DNA of 64,000 bases, taken from assembly GCA_035308965.1 (NCBI GenBank), contig DATGFN010000019.1, positions 372,001 to 436,000 of the forward strand, written 5' to 3'. The notes beneath the pieces were generated by a model. It did no database searches, was not told the origin of the DNA, and saw only the letters and a program-made list of their open reading frames with translations. A program made the translations under genes and the position numbers. This document shows, piece after piece, positions 36,199-45,371 of this stretch. Position 1 is the stretch's first letter; the number at the start of each line of letters is the position of its first letter. The stretch is from DASYXZ01 sp035308965. Lineage in GTDB: Bacteria > Acidobacteriota > Terriglobia > UBA7540.

Positions 36199-37755
36199 AT
36201 GGACCCAATCTCCGAAAAACCACGCCTCGTCCCCGCCACGGTAAGTGCTGCGGCACAAGCGCGCGGGCGCTGGCCGGGCGCGTTTGGGCCTCGGTTCTTC
36301 ATCGTCCTCATTCTAGGCCTGGTGTGGGCGGGGCCCGCGTGGTGGAACCTGCGCTTCCTCTATGCCATTGCCATCTGGGACGCGCTCCTGCTTCTTGCCT
36401 GGTTCGCTGATTTGCGCCGCTTGCCGCTTCCCGCCCAACTTGAAGTTTCCCGAACTTGGAACAGCACGCTCTCCCAAGGCGGTGCATCTGAAATCACCCT
36501 GAGATTACACTGCTTAATCAAGACCATGCTTTACGTCCGGCTGGAAGATGATGTCCCGCCGCCCCTTCTTGTGAATTCGACCCTGGAGCGCGGGCCGTCT
36601 GCACACTCCTTCACCTCGGATGACATCACGCCTTCAGCCCACTGGTCGGAACCGCCGCGCCTTCAATTGACGGTGGGCCGAACAGGTAGAGCGAGCGGGG
36701 TATATTCCGTCCGCCCATCCGAACGCGGAGATTTTTCCGTGGGCGGTGTTTTCCTGCGCTATCAGAGTCCGCTTCGCCTTGCCGAGCGCTGGGCCTTCGC
36801 GGACTTGAGGCAGACTGTCCGCGTCTATCCCAACATGGACGAGGCCAGGCGGCACACTTTTTACCTGATGCGCAGCCGTCAGATCGAGCAGGAAAAGCGA
36901 TTGAAACGGCAGCGAGGCGTGGGCCGGGATTTTGAGAGCCTGCGCGATTACCGTGACGGGGATGAGCTGCGCGACGTTTGCTGGACCGCCAGCGCGCGCC
37001 GGGGAAAGCTGATCACCAAAGTCTATCGAGTGGAACGCAGCCAGACCGTGCAGGTGGTGGTGGACGCGGGACGGCTGATGCAAGCCCGGGTGAGACCTCT
37101 CGCGCAGTCCGGAAACATAACCAACCCGCCCGTTCAATCCGCCGATTCTCAATGGCCTGACCACAATGCATATCGAAAATCCCCAATCGTTCAATCTAAA
37201 TTGGATTACGCCATCAGCGCCGCATTGGGGCTGGCGCAGGTGGCGCTATACTCGGGGGACAAAGTAGGCCTGCTCGCCTATGGCCGCAGGCAGCAAACTC
37301 GGTTGGCGGCAGCGCGAGGCACTGCTCACCTGAGAGCGATGCTGGAGGGCTTCGCGCGAGTGCGCGGCGAGCTGGTGGAAGCCAACCACTCGCGCGCCGC
37401 GGACGACTTACTCTCGCGGCATCGGAGCCGGAGCCTGGTGATCTGGCTGACTGACCTCGCGGAGACCGCCGCCACGCCGGAAGTGATCGAGGCCGCGTCG
37501 CGTCTTTTGCGCCAACACTTGGTCCTTTTTGTTGCCATTACGCAGCCCGAACTGGGAGAGTTGGCCGCCCGCCGGCCCGCTTCGGAGAGCGAAATGTACC
37601 GTTACGTGGCCGCCCAGGAAGTGATCCAGCGGCGCGACTTGCTGCTGCGGCGATTGCGCGAGAACGGCGCATTGGCTCTCGAACTTGAGCCGGGCCGGCT
37701 GGCCACCGGGATCATCAATCAGTACCTGGAAGTGAAAGAAAGGAGTCTGCTGTGA
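36199..37755 (+). CDS. DUF58 protein (MoxR partner, vWA-like)
   Basis: A 518-residue protein with two N-terminal membrane helices (about residues 33-70) and the DUF58 core LRDYRDGDELRDVCWTASARRGKL followed by a VQVVVDAGRLM strand resembling a von Willebrand A MIDAS region (D-A-G in place of DxSxS). A Pro/Asn-rich insert of about 40 residues follows. DUF58 proteins are presumed MoxR clients. It is convergent with the SpoIIM gene, the two stops being three bases apart. Confidence 0.88.
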   Translation: MDPISEKPRLVPATVSAAAQARGRWPGAFGPRFFIVLILGLVWAGPAWWNLRFLYAIAIWDALLLLAWFADLRRLPLPAQLEVSRTWNSTLSQGGASEITLRLHCLIKTMLYVRLEDDVPPPLLVNSTLERGPSAHSFTSDDITPSAHWSEPPRLQLTVGRTGRASGVYSVRPSERGDFSVGGVFLRYQSPLRLAERWAFADLRQTVRVYPNMDEARRHTFYLMRSRQIEQEKRLKRQRGVGRDFESLRDYRDGDELRDVCWTASARRGKLITKVYRVERSQTVQVVVDAGRLMQARVRPLAQSGNITNPPVQSADSQWPDHNAYRKSPIVQSKLDYAISAALGLAQVALYSGDKVGLLAYGRRQQTRLAAARGTAHLRAMLEGFARVRGELVEANHSRAADDLLSRHRSRSLVIWLTDLAETAATPEVIEAASRLLRQHLVLFVAITQPELGELAARRPASESEMYRYVAAQEVIQRRDLLLRRLRENGALALELEPGRLATGIINQYLEVKERSLL

Positions 37756-37758
37756 GCG

Positions 37759-38718
37759 TTAATGACTGGCAGGATTCCGTCCGGCCTGAGTGAGATATAG
37801 GGTGAACAGGCCGGCCACGGCGGCGGCGAACGTGAATTTGGCCAATCCGGGCAAATGCGAAGGGGAGAAAAAGCCTTCAATGATGCCAGCCACTATCAGG
37901 ATGGGCACGATGCCCAGAGCCAGGCGTACTCCCAGCCCACCATAAAGAACCAGGGCGTCGCGGCGTGGGATGGGACCGGGAAATAGGAGGGCGCGCGCAA
38001 TCAACAATCCTCCGCCGCCGGCAATGAAGATGGAGGGAAGTTCCAGCACGCCGTGAGGCATTACGAACTCCGCCAAGCTGCGCCCCATTCCTGCCTGCCA
38101 ACAGGCCGCGCTAATCACGCCCAGCATCAGGCCGTTCATCAGCATCATGTAGACGGTTCCAAGGCCGGCGGTGATGCCGAGGGCGAAAGTGGAAAAGGAG
38201 ACGGAGATATTGTTGGTCATGATGGCGCTCGAAGCCAGCGGCTTGATGGTGACAATCGATTCCGTCCACATTTTCTTCCGTTCAATGGTGTCGCTCATCG
38301 GGCCGCCCAGGAAAAAACGCTGAAATGACGGGTCGCCCAGGCAGGCGAGAAAGCCGGCCACGGCGGCGGCCATAAAGACCACAAAGGCGGCCAGGGTGTA
38401 GTTGAAAGTGGAGCGAAATACCTGGGGGAAGACTGTTGTATAAAATCGCCCGATGCCGGAAGGCTTTGCGCGGCGTCCCATATAGATGAGATTGTGGGCG
38501 CGCCCCATGATCTGATTCAAATAACCGGCCAGGCGCTCGCCCGAGGAGTCTTCGCGCACGGTGGCAAGGTCCGCAGCCACCTGGCGATAGAGAAGGCCGA
38601 ATTCCTGAAGCTCGCGATAAGTGAGCGCGCGCAGGCCTCCTGTTCCTGATTGCCCGATGATTTTTTCCAGGCGATCCCAGTGCGGTTTGCGTTTTTCGAC
38701 CCAGCGTGCGCTAATCAT
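37759..38718 (-). CDS. SpoIIM-family membrane protein
   Basis: A 319-residue membrane protein of the stage II sporulation protein M family, with about six helices. It has the N-terminal RYRELQEFGLLYRQVAADLA-like helix, then TNNISVSFSTFALGITAGLGTVYMMLMNGLMLG and VMPHGVLELPSIFIAGGGGLLIA, the family core. In non-sporulating bacteria this gene is found with RDD and MoxR genes, as here. Its 5' side faces the RDD gene across an A/T-rich palindrome. Confidence 0.88.
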   Translation of the reverse strand: MISARWVEKRKPHWDRLEKIIGQSGTGGLRALTYRELQEFGLLYRQVAADLATVREDSSGERLAGYLNQIMGRAHNLIYMGRRAKPSGIGRFYTTVFPQVFRSTFNYTLAAFVVFMAAAVAGFLACLGDPSFQRFFLGGPMSDTIERKKMWTESIVTIKPLASSAIMTNNISVSFSTFALGITAGLGTVYMMLMNGLMLGVISAACWQAGMGRSLAEFVMPHGVLELPSIFIAGGGGLLIARALLFPGPIPRRDALVLYGGLGVRLALGIVPILIVAGIIEGFFSPSHLPGLAKFTFAAAVAGLFTLYLTQAGRNPASH

Positions 38719-38722
38719 GGAT

Positions 38723-38883
38723 AAGGCGGAAACTGGAAAATGGAAATTTGAAACCCGAAAATCGAAATTCGCTGCAAAATCTTAGAAGGCAGATACTGAA
38801 TAACGGAGTTAGCGCCTTCCATTTTCGATTTTCCATATTCTGATTTCGAGTTTCCAGTTTCTAATTTCTGTTTTCCGATTTCC
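38723..38883. repeat. A/T-rich imperfect palindrome family D, copy 3
   Basis: GGAAACTGGAAAATGG and CGAAAATCGAAATTCG on the left mirror CATTTTCGATTTTCC and GAGTTTCCAGTTTC on the right. It lies between the divergent SpoIIM and RDD genes and reaches the RDD ATG, so it must contain or replace their promoters and ribosome sites. Confidence 0.75.
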
Positions 38884-39726
38884 ATGGACAATCTTACCAT
38901 CGAAACGCCGGAACAGATTCACCTGGAATTTCCCCTGGCGGGGGTGGGCAGCAGGTTTCTGGCCCTGGCCCTGGACATGCTTATTCAGGCCTCGATCATC
39001 TCCGTGATGGTCATCATAGCCGTGGTCCTATCATCTCTCTTTCTTATCAATTTTGGGAGTCAGGGCACCTGGGTTTTGGCGCTCTTGATCCTCGGAGGAT
39101 TTCTGGTTCAACTCGGGTATTTCGCCATATTTGAAGCCGTTTGGAATGGACAAACACCCGGCAAGCGTCTCACCCACTTGCGCGTGATCGAAGATACCGG
39201 GCGACCGATCACAGTTTATGCGTCGGTGGCGCGGAACCTCTTGCGCATTGTCGACAGCATACCTGGCATGTACGCCGTGGGAATTTTCTCCGTCCTGATC
39301 AGCCGTCAAAACAAGCGCCTGGGGGACTATGTTGCCGGGACAGTCGTGGTTCACGAAAGACCTCTCGAGCCAAAGTCCGCCACGGGTTGGCAAACTGCCC
39401 CAGCCAAGCTTCCCGCGAAGCCTAGCTTCGCCATCGGAAGCGTGCTGGGCATCAACCCTGCGCCAGTACCTTCGGCGCCGGAAGTGGAGAGCCAGGCGGC
39501 TTCAGGTTACGACGCAGGACTCCTTTCTCCCGGAGAATTCGGGCTGATTGAAGCTTTTCTGATGCGGCGCGAGCACCTTGAGGGCGCAGTCCGAACCCAA
39601 ATGGCGCGCCAAATTTTGGAAAAAATCGCCCCTCGCATGCAAATCCGCCCGGAAGACTTAGCCCGCTCTGAATCTCTCTTGGAAAAACTTGCCATCGAGT
39701 ATCGGAATCAAGCTTCCTATAAATAA
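38884..39726 (+). CDS. RDD-family membrane protein
   Basis: A 280-residue RDD protein. The conserved Arg and Asp residues are in GVGSRFLALALDMLIQ and in the second half (GQTPGKRLTHLRVIEDTGRPITVYASVARNLLR). Three or four membrane helices cover residues 20-150, and a cytoplasmic tail of about 110 residues follows. RDD genes accompany SpoIIM/MoxR clusters. The family role is unsettled; some members export Na+ or modulate envelope processes. Confidence 0.88.
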   Translation: MDNLTIETPEQIHLEFPLAGVGSRFLALALDMLIQASIISVMVIIAVVLSSLFLINFGSQGTWVLALLILGGFLVQLGYFAIFEAVWNGQTPGKRLTHLRVIEDTGRPITVYASVARNLLRIVDSIPGMYAVGIFSVLISRQNKRLGDYVAGTVVVHERPLEPKSATGWQTAPAKLPAKPSFAIGSVLGINPAPVPSAPEVESQAASGYDAGLLSPGEFGLIEAFLMRREHLEGAVRTQMARQILEKIAPRMQIRPEDLARSESLLEKLAIEYRNQASYK

Positions 39727-39921
39727 CAGGGACAATCTACGTGAGCCCCAGGTGATAAGTGAACTCGACACATAGGACGATGGGCTCACACCCTCCATTT
39801 AAATTGACGACTGCCTCAGGGGGGCGTACACTTTTCCAAAGATTGGAATTGCCAGGGAAGTTGCCTGGCGGGGCTTGCCGGATTCCGGGCGACTCAAAAA
39901 GAACGAATGGAGACGAGCTCT

Positions 39922-40950
39922 ATGCGGTCTGCCATTTCTCGACGAAGTTTTCTCACCAAAATCGGGATGGGAACTGGAGCAGCGGCTCTTGGCCCCACCA
40001 TACTTCACGCCGCCAACAAGTCGGGAAGTAAAGTGGTGCTGGGCAGTGGCGCGCACACCTACGAACTGGTTCCCGATTGGGGACGGCTTCCTGCCGGAAT
40101 TGCTTACGGCTACACCCACGGCGTGCAGATTGACGCCCACAACCGGGTGATTGTCCACAACCAGAGCAAGGACTCGGTGATCATCTTTGATCACAAAGGA
40201 AAGTACGTAAAGTCCTGGGGGACGGATTTCCAAAAAGGCGCTCACGGCTGTTTGCTGCGAAAAGAAGGCGGCACGGAATATCTCTATTTGTCCGACTATG
40301 AGCGCCATGTGGTGGTGAAGACCACTTTGGACGGCGAGACAGTGTGGACACTGAACTGGCCGCAAGATTCCGGAGTTTACCAGAGCGAAGCTCAGTTCAA
40401 ACCCACCAACACCGTGGTGGCGCCGAGCGGCGATATTTATGTGACTGATGGGTACGGGTTGAGCTACATCCATCAATACAGTCCAAAGCTCGAGCGCATC
40501 CGCACCTGGGGCGGCAAGGGTAGTGAGCCCGGCAAGCTCGATTGCCCGCACGGCATCTGGGTGGACACGCGCGCCAAGGACCCCATCCTGGTGGTGGCTG
40601 ATCGCTCCAACGCCCGCTTGCAGACTTTCACCTTGGATGGTCAGCACATTGGATTTTATTCGGAGGACATGCGGCGGCCATGCCACTTCGATCAGGCCGC
40701 GAATGGCGACTTGCTGATTCCCGATTTGTGGGGCGTGGTTACGATTTACGACAAGGACAATAAAGCGGTGACGCAGCTCGGTGACAATCAGGGCGTGTGG
40801 GAAAAGAAAGGCTGGCCCAACTTGCCGCATGACACTTGGCAGCCGGGAAAGTTTATCTCTCCCCACGCCGCCTGCTGGGACAAGCGCGGCGACATCTATG
40901 TGGTGGAGTGGGTTGCCGTGGGGCGCGTGACCAAGCTCAGAAAGGTTTAG
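39922..40950 (+). CDS. Tat-exported NHL-repeat beta-propeller protein
   Basis: A 342-residue protein with a twin-arginine signal (ISRRSFLTKIGMGTGAAAL). NHL blades can be picked out: GVQIDAHNRVIVHNQSKDSVIIFDHKGKYVKSWG, NTVVAPSGDIYVTDGYG, HGIWVDTRAKDPILVVADRSNARLQTF. The fold is related to peptidylglycine hydroxylating/lyase domains, but no catalytic assignment is safe. ATG 39922 is preferred over 39907 because GGAG lies nine bases ahead. It is the first gene of a rightward run of exported proteins. Confidence 0.82.
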   Translation: MRSAISRRSFLTKIGMGTGAAALGPTILHAANKSGSKVVLGSGAHTYELVPDWGRLPAGIAYGYTHGVQIDAHNRVIVHNQSKDSVIIFDHKGKYVKSWGTDFQKGAHGCLLRKEGGTEYLYLSDYERHVVVKTTLDGETVWTLNWPQDSGVYQSEAQFKPTNTVVAPSGDIYVTDGYGLSYIHQYSPKLERIRTWGGKGSEPGKLDCPHGIWVDTRAKDPILVVADRSNARLQTFTLDGQHIGFYSEDMRRPCHFDQAANGDLLIPDLWGVVTIYDKDNKAVTQLGDNQGVWEKKGWPNLPHDTWQPGKFISPHAACWDKRGDIYVVEWVAVGRVTKLRKV

Positions 40951-41112
40951 GTTGGGTTGGCCGCACGGTCAGACCAACGAAATGATGTGCTGCATAACAG
41001 GGGGCATTCCCGCACGCTATTTCGTGGTCAGTGAACGGTCCGGCCATTACGATTCAACCCGCCAATTCGCCCCCGTACCACGGCCTGTCCTGACCACGGA
41101 GGGTACAAGGTA

Positions 41113-42492
41113 ATGTTCAGACTTGACGCGGACAAGAAAGTCCACTTCTGTGACGGCGTAACGCGCCGCGATTTTCTCCACGCCGGCGCCCTGGGCCTGA
41201 CGGGCCTGACGATGCCGGAGTTTTTCGCCCTCAAAGCCGCGGGCGGCGTGGATCCCAAGAAAGATGTGAACTGCATTCAGTTGATGCTGGTGGGCGCGCC
41301 TAGCCAGCTCGACACCTGGGACATGAAGCCGGACGCGCCAGCCTCTATCCGCGGGCCTTACAAACCAATTAAGACCAACGTGTCCGGCATCGAAATCTCC
41401 GAAATCTTTCCGCGCATGGCGAAGCACGCGGACAAGTTTGCTCTGGTGCGATCGATGTATCACACCGCAGCTGCTGTGCACGACACGGGCTGCCAGATGA
41501 TGCAGACCGGGCGATTGTTTCAGGGCGGACTCGAATCACCGAATTTCGGTTCGGTGCTGAGATATGAAAAAGGACCGCGCGGTGACATGCCGCCCAACGT
41601 CCTGATCCCTTACACAATTGGCCAGCTTGGCGGAAACCTGCCTCACGGCGATACAGCGGGGTTCCTTGGCAAAGCGTACGACCCGTTTGTGCTGAATGCC
41701 AACCCGGCCGAAGAGAATTTCAAAGTGCCGGATATGCTTCCTCCCGATTACATTTCCGCCGTGCGTGTGGACCGCCGGCGAAGCTGGCGGCAGGTAATAG
41801 ACAATTCGGTGAAGTATTTTGAAGACGCCAATCAAGACGCCAAATTAATGGATTCGACTTTCAACCAGGCTTACACCTTGATGACCTCCGCCAAGGCGCG
41901 TGAGGCATTCGAGCTGACCCAGGAGACTGAGGACACGCGCAAACGTTACGGCATGAATCGCTTCGGACAGGGCTGCTTGCTCGCCCGCCGACTGGTGGAA
42001 CGGGGCGTCCGCTTTGTCACCGTCAATATGTTTGAGACCGTGTTCAACGACATTACCTGGGACATCCACGGCTCCGCGCCTTTCAGCCCTATCAGTTGCT
42101 ATGGTGAATTGGTGGGCCCGATGTTCGACAATGCGTACAGTTCCCTGCTGGAGGATCTAGGCCAAACCGGCATGCTGGACAACACTCTAGTCGTCGCATC
42201 AGGCGAATTCGGCCGAACGCCGCGCATCAATCCCGCCGGAGGCCGGGATCACTGGCCGCAATGCTGGACCATGATCATGGCGGGTGGAGGCGTGAAGGGC
42301 GGACAAGTGGTGGGCGCATCGGATTCAATTGCCAGCGCACCCAAGGATCGCCCGTTAATGCCGGCCCACGTGGCGGCTACGGTTTACAAGTGCCTGGGTA
42401 TTTCCATCGAAACGGAACTGAAGACTCCTCAAGGGCGGGTGGTCCGTTTGGTGGACCACGGCTTTGATCCGATTGATGAATTGCTGGTGTAG
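41113..42492 (+). CDS. DUF1501 protein, Tat-exported sulfatase-fold relative
   Basis: A 459-residue DUF1501 protein with a twin-arginine segment (VTRRDFLHAGALGLTGLTMPEF). DUF1501 proteins resemble alkaline phosphatase/sulfatase folds and are very common in Planctomycetes and Acidobacteria, nearly always next to DUF1549/DUF1553 genes, as here. Conserved text includes SQLDTWDMKPDAP, RSMYHT, WDIHG and VVASGEFGRTPRIN. The substrate is unknown. GGAGGGTACAAGGTA precedes the ATG. Confidence 0.93.
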   Translation: MFRLDADKKVHFCDGVTRRDFLHAGALGLTGLTMPEFFALKAAGGVDPKKDVNCIQLMLVGAPSQLDTWDMKPDAPASIRGPYKPIKTNVSGIEISEIFPRMAKHADKFALVRSMYHTAAAVHDTGCQMMQTGRLFQGGLESPNFGSVLRYEKGPRGDMPPNVLIPYTIGQLGGNLPHGDTAGFLGKAYDPFVLNANPAEENFKVPDMLPPDYISAVRVDRRRSWRQVIDNSVKYFEDANQDAKLMDSTFNQAYTLMTSAKAREAFELTQETEDTRKRYGMNRFGQGCLLARRLVERGVRFVTVNMFETVFNDITWDIHGSAPFSPISCYGELVGPMFDNAYSSLLEDLGQTGMLDNTLVVASGEFGRTPRINPAGGRDHWPQCWTMIMAGGGVKGGQVVGASDSIASAPKDRPLMPAHVAATVYKCLGISIETELKTPQGRVVRLVDHGFDPIDELLV

Positions 42493-42520
42493 AGGTCTCT
42501 TGTGGGCGGTCGCGGTACAA

Positions 42521-42685
42521 CCCCCTCACCCGTCCGTCGGCTGACGGCCGCCACCGCAGAACCTGGGGCCCCGACCCTCTCCCGAAGGGGGGAGAGGGGA
42601 TAAAGTCGAATCTAAAATAGCGAATCCTAACCCTCGCCCCCTTGCGCGAGAGGGTGGACCCGCAGCGGGGGGACGGGTGAGGGGG
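42521..42685. repeat. Composite palindromic repeat with perfect 15-base ends
   Basis: CCCCCTCACCCGTCC (42521-42535) and GGACGGGTGAGGGGG (42671-42685) are exact reverse complements. Inside are smaller hairpins such as CCGTCGGCTGACGG and CTCTCCCGAAGGGGGGAGAG. The ends are related to the GACGGATGAGGGG block of family B. It fills the gap before the DUF1549/DUF1553 gene. Confidence 0.85.
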
Positions 42686-42702
42686 TTCTTAAGAATAGAA
42701 GT

Positions 42703-45315
42703 ATGAAATTCCGTTTTCATTTGATCATTCCCGTACTACTGACCGCCTTCATTGTCCCTTGGCTCATTCAAGGCATACAAACTTCGGCGCAGGGCCGCAA
42801 TGACGCTCCGTACCACCAGGACTTGCCTAAGCCGGATAGCACCAAGACGAAGAAAATCCTCGATCCGGTGGCGGCTCACAACAGTTTTCCCAAAGTCCCG
42901 CTGACTAAAATCGAAATCCTGCCTGCTTCAATTTCAATCGAAGGCCCGCGCTACAATCAACAGTTGGTGGTGGAAGGAACATTTGCCGACGGGCATCAAG
43001 AAGATTTAACCTCGCAAGCTACGATATCGTCGTCCAGCTCAAAAGTTGTTTTGGTGGACAAGGAGCATTTCGCTCTCCCCCAGAATGATGGCCAAGCCAC
43101 CATCACGGCCATCGTCGCGGGCCACCGAACAAGCGCTTCGGTGGCCGTGCGCGATTTCTCTGCCGCCACTACGTGGAGCTTTCGCAATGATGTGCTGCCT
43201 GTGATGACCAAGGTGGGTTGCAACTCCGGCCCATGCCATGGCGCGGCGGCTGGCAAGAACGGCTTCAAGCTCACGCTGCGCGGCTACGATCCGCAAACCG
43301 ATTATTTCACTCTTACCCACCAGGCCCTGGCCCGCCGCACCGAGCGCATGGAACCCGCCCAAAGCCTTATCCTGCTGAAACCGACGCTCACCATCCCGCA
43401 TGGCGGAGGCCGCCGGTTCGCCGTGGGCTCGCCGGAATACCAGGTGATTTCCGGATGGATCGCTCAAGGCATGCCGCCGCCGAAGGATTCAGACGCACGA
43501 GTGACGGAGATTCAAGTGCTCCCGCGTGAGGCGTCGCTCAGGCCGGGCGCTGAACAGCAATTGGTCGTGGCAGCAAACTTTTCCGACGGCCACACCGAAG
43601 ACGTTACGCGCTGGGCCAAATTTGACAGCGGAGACGAAGGCGTGGCGAGCGTAGATAACAATGGCCACGTGACGATGCACAGTTACGGCGAGGCTCCCGT
43701 GACCGTTTGGTACCAGAGCCACGTCACGTTTTCCCGCGTGCGAATTCCCTTCCCTTACAAGCTGGACGAAGCGGTATTCAAGAAAGCGCCGCGCCACAAC
43801 TACATTGATGATGCTGTATTGAGTCATCTCCAGGTGCTGCATATTCCGCCCTCCCATCCGGCAACTGACAGTGAATTCATTCGCAGGGCATATCTCGATG
43901 CCGCGGGCATTCTCCCCACTCCCGCCGAAGTGGAAAAATTCCTGAAGGATAGTTCGCCCAACAAAAGGGAAGCGTTGATTGACGCCCTGATGAAGAGGCC
44001 GGAATTCGTGGATTATTGGGCCTACAAGTTGTCTGACCTCCTGCTGGTGTCAAGCAACCGTCTCTCCAACGAAGAAATGTGGAGCTACTACAAGTGGATC
44101 CGCCAAAGCGTGGCTGAAGACAAACCTTGGAACAAAATGGTTTCCGAAATTGTGATTGCCACCGGCAGAACGGCGGAAAACGGGGCGGCCAACTATTGGG
44201 TGATTCACCGCGACCCTTTGGACACTTCGGAGAACATGGCGCAGGCGTTCCTGGGCATCACCATTACCTGCGCGCATTGCCACAATCATCCGCTGGCCAA
44301 ATGGACACAGAAAGATTATTACGGCATGGCCAACCTGTTTGCGCGGGTGCGGCTGAAGACGTTTGCGCCCGGCGGATTCCGCGCCGGCGTGGGCGCGCTC
44401 TTTAATGACGTGACAGTGTACTCCGCCCCCACCGGCGAATTCACCGACGACCGCTTTATGATGGTCCTTCCGCCCAAACCGCTGGACGCGAAGGCGCTTC
44501 CCGAAAATGTGCCGGGGGATACGCGCGCGTATTTTGCCCGGTGGCTCACCGCTCCGGAAAATCCTTTTTTTGCCCGCAACATGGTGAACCGCATCTGGCG
44601 CAATTTCCTGGGACGTGGATTGGTAGAGCCGGTGGACGATTTGCGGGATACCAATCCCGCCACCAACGACGAATTGTTGAACGCATTGGTTAAAGATTTT
44701 GTGGCGCACAATTTTGATATCGACCACATGATTCGCACCATCATGCAGTCGGCTACATATCAGACCTCCTCGGTGCCGCTCAAGGAAAACGCGGATGATG
44801 ACAAGTACGGCTCGCATTACCCCATCAAACGCCTGCCCGCCGAAGTTTTGCTCGACGCTTATTCGGCGGTCACCCAGGTACCGGAAGCATTTGACGGCTA
44901 TCCCGCCGGCATGCGGGCGCTGCAATTGCCTGACTCGGCGGTTAAATCCTACTTCCTCGATGCCTTCGGGCGGCCCGCCCGCTTGCAGACTCGAGAGAGC
45001 GAGCGCACTTCCGTCCCGACCATCACCCAGGCGCTTCACATCATCAATGGGGATACGCTCAACAACAAGCTGCGGGCCCCAGGGAGCTCGGTTGAAATGT
45101 TGCTGAAACTCGGCTTCTCCGACGAGCAGATCGTGGACTATCTCTACCTCGCTTCATTCAGCCGCCACCCAACGGAGGCGGAGCGCTCCGCTTTGGTGAG
45201 TGCCCTCTCTTCCGCCGAGCAACAAAAAACGCAAAGCGCCGACCCGCGCCACGCCGCGCTGGTGGACATGGGATGGGCGATGTTGACCAGTGAAGAATTT
45301 ATGTTTAATCATTAA
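42703..45315 (+). CDS. DUF1549/DUF1553 protein with Ig-like and cytochrome-type CxxCH motifs
   Basis: An 870-residue exported protein. After a signal or anchor come a BIG2-like Ig domain (about 65-150), a CNSGPCHG motif near residue 173 in the GxNGFKLTLRGYDP context of planctomycete cytochromes, a second Ig-like domain (about 265-345), DUF1549 (about 360-560) containing CAHCHNHP at residue 523, and DUF1553 (about 590-850). Heme attachment at CAHCH is likely from family knowledge, not proven. It pairs with the DUF1501 gene upstream and the WD40 gene downstream. Confidence 0.92.
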   Translation: MKFRFHLIIPVLLTAFIVPWLIQGIQTSAQGRNDAPYHQDLPKPDSTKTKKILDPVAAHNSFPKVPLTKIEILPASISIEGPRYNQQLVVEGTFADGHQEDLTSQATISSSSSKVVLVDKEHFALPQNDGQATITAIVAGHRTSASVAVRDFSAATTWSFRNDVLPVMTKVGCNSGPCHGAAAGKNGFKLTLRGYDPQTDYFTLTHQALARRTERMEPAQSLILLKPTLTIPHGGGRRFAVGSPEYQVISGWIAQGMPPPKDSDARVTEIQVLPREASLRPGAEQQLVVAANFSDGHTEDVTRWAKFDSGDEGVASVDNNGHVTMHSYGEAPVTVWYQSHVTFSRVRIPFPYKLDEAVFKKAPRHNYIDDAVLSHLQVLHIPPSHPATDSEFIRRAYLDAAGILPTPAEVEKFLKDSSPNKREALIDALMKRPEFVDYWAYKLSDLLLVSSNRLSNEEMWSYYKWIRQSVAEDKPWNKMVSEIVIATGRTAENGAANYWVIHRDPLDTSENMAQAFLGITITCAHCHNHPLAKWTQKDYYGMANLFARVRLKTFAPGGFRAGVGALFNDVTVYSAPTGEFTDDRFMMVLPPKPLDAKALPENVPGDTRAYFARWLTAPENPFFARNMVNRIWRNFLGRGLVEPVDDLRDTNPATNDELLNALVKDFVAHNFDIDHMIRTIMQSATYQTSSVPLKENADDDKYGSHYPIKRLPAEVLLDAYSAVTQVPEAFDGYPAGMRALQLPDSAVKSYFLDAFGRPARLQTRESERTSVPTITQALHIINGDTLNNKLRAPGSSVEMLLKLGFSDEQIVDYLYLASFSRHPTEAERSALVSALSSAEQQKTQSADPRHAALVDMGWAMLTSEEFMFNH

Positions 45316-45371
45316 GAAAAAAGACGTCATTTGTTATTCGTCTTTTGTCCTATGCCAAAACCGGAAGATGT

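Noticed and set aside
39799..40866. 355-codon open frame on the minus strand across the NHL gene
   Set aside because: The plus strand carries a Tat signal and NHL repeats; the opposite frame has no motif.
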